A DNA stretch of 41,674 nucleotides from Granulicella sp. (GTDB lineage: Bacteria; Acidobacteriota; Terriglobia; Terriglobales; Acidobacteriaceae), in assembly GCA_003142215.1 (NCBI GenBank), contig PLOT01000246.1:1-41674 (forward strand). The letters are read 5' to 3'. This document shows, one piece after another, positions 40,248 to 41,674 of the stretch; the first letter of the stretch is position 1; each line of letters starts with the position of its first letter. The translations under genes and the position numbers were made by a program. The notes below the pieces were generated by a model. The model did not search any database, had not been told where the DNA came from, and saw only the letters and a program-made list of their open reading frames with translations.

Positions 40248-41674
40248 ATGCTTGGCCATCGCGCACTGATCGTCGAAGATTATATGGCAATCCTCAAGCG
40301 CCGCTGGTGGCTCATCGCCATCCCCACGTTCATTCTGCCGGTCCTCGCTGTCGTCGCCACCGTATACATCCCTCCGCAGTTCGTCTCGCTGGCCGGTATC
40401 CAGATCGACCAGCAGAAGGTATCCAACGATCTGGTCAAGTCCGTCGTCTCCGAGGACATCAACAGCCGCCTCGCCGCCATCGAGCAGCAGATCAAGAGCC
40501 GGTCCAGCATCCAGCCCATCGTGGAAAAGTTCAACCTGTACGCCGACCAGCGATTTACCATGGACGACCGCATCGTTCTGGCGCTCAAGAACATCGATAT
40601 CCAGGGCATGCCAACCGGCTTCGCCCGCTCCAATGGAGTCCCCGGATTTACCATCGCATTTACCGCCAGCGACGCGCACACCGCACAGCAGGTCTGCGCC
40701 GAGATCACATCGCTGTTCATCTCGGCCAACCTGCGCTCCCAGCAGGACTTCAGTGGGGGCACCACCGACTTCCTCAAGGAGCAACTGAACAACGCCAAGC
40801 ACACCCTCGACGACCAGGACGCAAAGAAGGCCGACTTCGAGCGCAAGTACTTCGGAATGCGGCCCGAGGATGAATCCAACAACGTCAACATTCTGAGCAG
40901 CCTGAACACCCAACTCGACGCATCCACCCAGGCCCTCAGCCGTATGGAGCAGGACAAGTCCTACATGGATACGATGCTCGCCCAGCAGTCCACGTCCTCT
41001 CCCGGCGCAGTCTCCCCGCAGACCGACGAGAAGCAGTTGCAGGATCTGCTGGCGCAGCAGGCCAATCTCACCCTCCATTACACCGCGCAAGACCCTGACG
41101 TCGTCTCCATCAACCGCAAGATCGCCGACCTGCGGCGCAAGATAGCGCAGTCGCCCGCCACCCCATCGTCCGTGGCTTCCAGCACCGCCGCAGGCCGCAA
41201 CGACTCCGCGGCCGTCCAGGATCTGCGCGCCCGCATCCGCGCCGCCGACATCGGTATCCAGGCCAAGCGTGCCGAACAAGTTCAGCTCAACAAGCAGATC
41301 CATGCCTACCAGGGGCGCATCCAGTCCACTCCGCAGGTCGAAGAGGAGTACGAGCAATTGACCCGCGACACCCAGATCTCGCAAGCCCAGTACGATAGCG
41401 ATCTGACCAAGCTGAACCAGGCCCAGATGGCCACCGACCTGCAAAACCGCCAGGAAGGAGAGACCTTCAGCGTGCTGGATGCAGCCAATTTGCCGGATAA
41501 CCCCACCTATCCCAAGCGCAGGATCTTCGCCTCCGGAGGTCTTGCCGCCGGCCTCTTCCTCGGCCTGCTCCTCAGCGCTCTGCTTGAATACCGCGACACC
41601 GCACTGCGCAGCGAGCGCGACGTCTGGGCCTTCACCAAACTGCCCACTCTGGCCGTCATCGCATGGTCGGGCGA
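40248..41674 (+). CDS. Wzz/GumC-type polysaccharide chain-length protein (partial)
   Basis: Reading frame open to the window edge, at least 475 residues. Residues 19-42 are a first membrane helix (RRWWLIAIPTFILPVLAVVATVYI) after a short cytoplasmic start (DYMAILKR). A long periplasmic coiled-coil section follows (heptads in DFLKEQLNNAKHTLDD, IADLRRKIAQ, RAADIGIQAKRAEQ). The second helix (GGLAAGLFLGLLLSALLEY) is preceded by the PxxP-like segment NLPDNPTYPKRR. The C-terminus could still carry a BY-kinase domain. AAGGAG lies 7 bases before the ATG. It controls polymer chain length in export. Confidence 0.9.
   Translation, partial: MLGHRALIVEDYMAILKRRWWLIAIPTFILPVLAVVATVYIPPQFVSLAGIQIDQQKVSNDLVKSVVSEDINSRLAAIEQQIKSRSSIQPIVEKFNLYADQRFTMDDRIVLALKNIDIQGMPTGFARSNGVPGFTIAFTASDAHTAQQVCAEITSLFISANLRSQQDFSGGTTDFLKEQLNNAKHTLDDQDAKKADFERKYFGMRPEDESNNVNILSSLNTQLDASTQALSRMEQDKSYMDTMLAQQSTSSPGAVSPQTDEKQLQDLLAQQANLTLHYTAQDPDVVSINRKIADLRRKIAQSPATPSSVASSTAAGRNDSAAVQDLRARIRAADIGIQAKRAEQVQLNKQIHAYQGRIQSTPQVEEEYEQLTRDTQISQAQYDSDLTKLNQAQMATDLQNRQEGETFSVLDAANLPDNPTYPKRRIFASGGLAAGLFLGLLLSALLEYRDTALRSERDVWAFTKLPTLAVIAWSG

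Overview
The window looks like chromosomal DNA of an acidobacterium (Acidobacteriaceae/Terriglobia type). The base composition is GC-rich. One protein (16570-17388) belongs to the TIGR03435/DUF3738 family, which is essentially restricted to Acidobacteria. There is also an exosortase-linked exopolysaccharide locus, and many gaps carry short hairpin repeats of the kind that litter acidobacterial genomes. No rRNA, tRNA, CRISPR array, transposase gene or origin was seen.

Layout. (1) 1-2096: an AT-richer accessory block with a two-gene ATPase plus TOPRIM-like unit on the minus strand, resembling OLD/PARIS-type defence pairs. (2) 2401-13783: mostly housekeeping genes: polyphosphate kinase, ribD, ftsY, a Uma2-type nuclease, the cinA-plsY-gpsA group (phospholipid precursors), pgpA and yacG. 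A small foreign patch at about 10.6-11.8 kb holds an ORF6N gene with a striking palindrome and a duplicated 5' end of cinA. (3) 13861-20010: a secreted solute-binding-like protein, an amidohydrolase, a small zinc-ribbon protein, the TIGR03435 protein behind a BlaI/MecI-type operator, rlmN and an M16 peptidase. (4) 20070-25375: a prepilin, a LolA-like protein, a HAD phosphatase, a DapA-like protein lacking its Schiff-base lysine, a Phd/PIN toxin-antitoxin pair and an N-carbamoylputrescine amidase. This part is dense in palindromic repeats, and several have become part of coding sequence. (5) 25372-29438: a small membrane protein, a DUF433/DUF5615 toxin-antitoxin-like pair, a metallo-beta-lactamase-fold hydrolase and a long-chain acyl-CoA ligase carrying an AT-rich insertion with two predicted membrane helices. 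(6) 29507-41674: a polysaccharide locus with a nucleotide-sugar dehydrogenase, a GT39-type membrane glycosyltransferase, a nucleotide-sugar epimerase, a TPR lipoprotein, EpsI, an exosortase and, divergently, a Wza-like export protein, an outer-membrane beta-barrel and a Wzz/GumC-type chain-length protein that runs off the right edge.

Working together: the dehydrogenase and epimerase would supply activated uronic or amino sugars. The GT39 enzyme, Wzz/Wza and the barrel would build and export a polymer. The exosortase, EpsI and TPR lipoprotein are the usual companions of such loci, although no PEP-CTERM substrate is visible here. The most unusual signals are palindromic repeats captured inside or at the start of genes (prepilin leader, LolA start, amidase interior), the membrane insertion in the acyl-CoA ligase, the ORF6N palindrome echoed inside its own gene, and the ATPase/TOPRIM pair at the left edge. 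All functional calls come from reading motifs by eye; no database search was possible.
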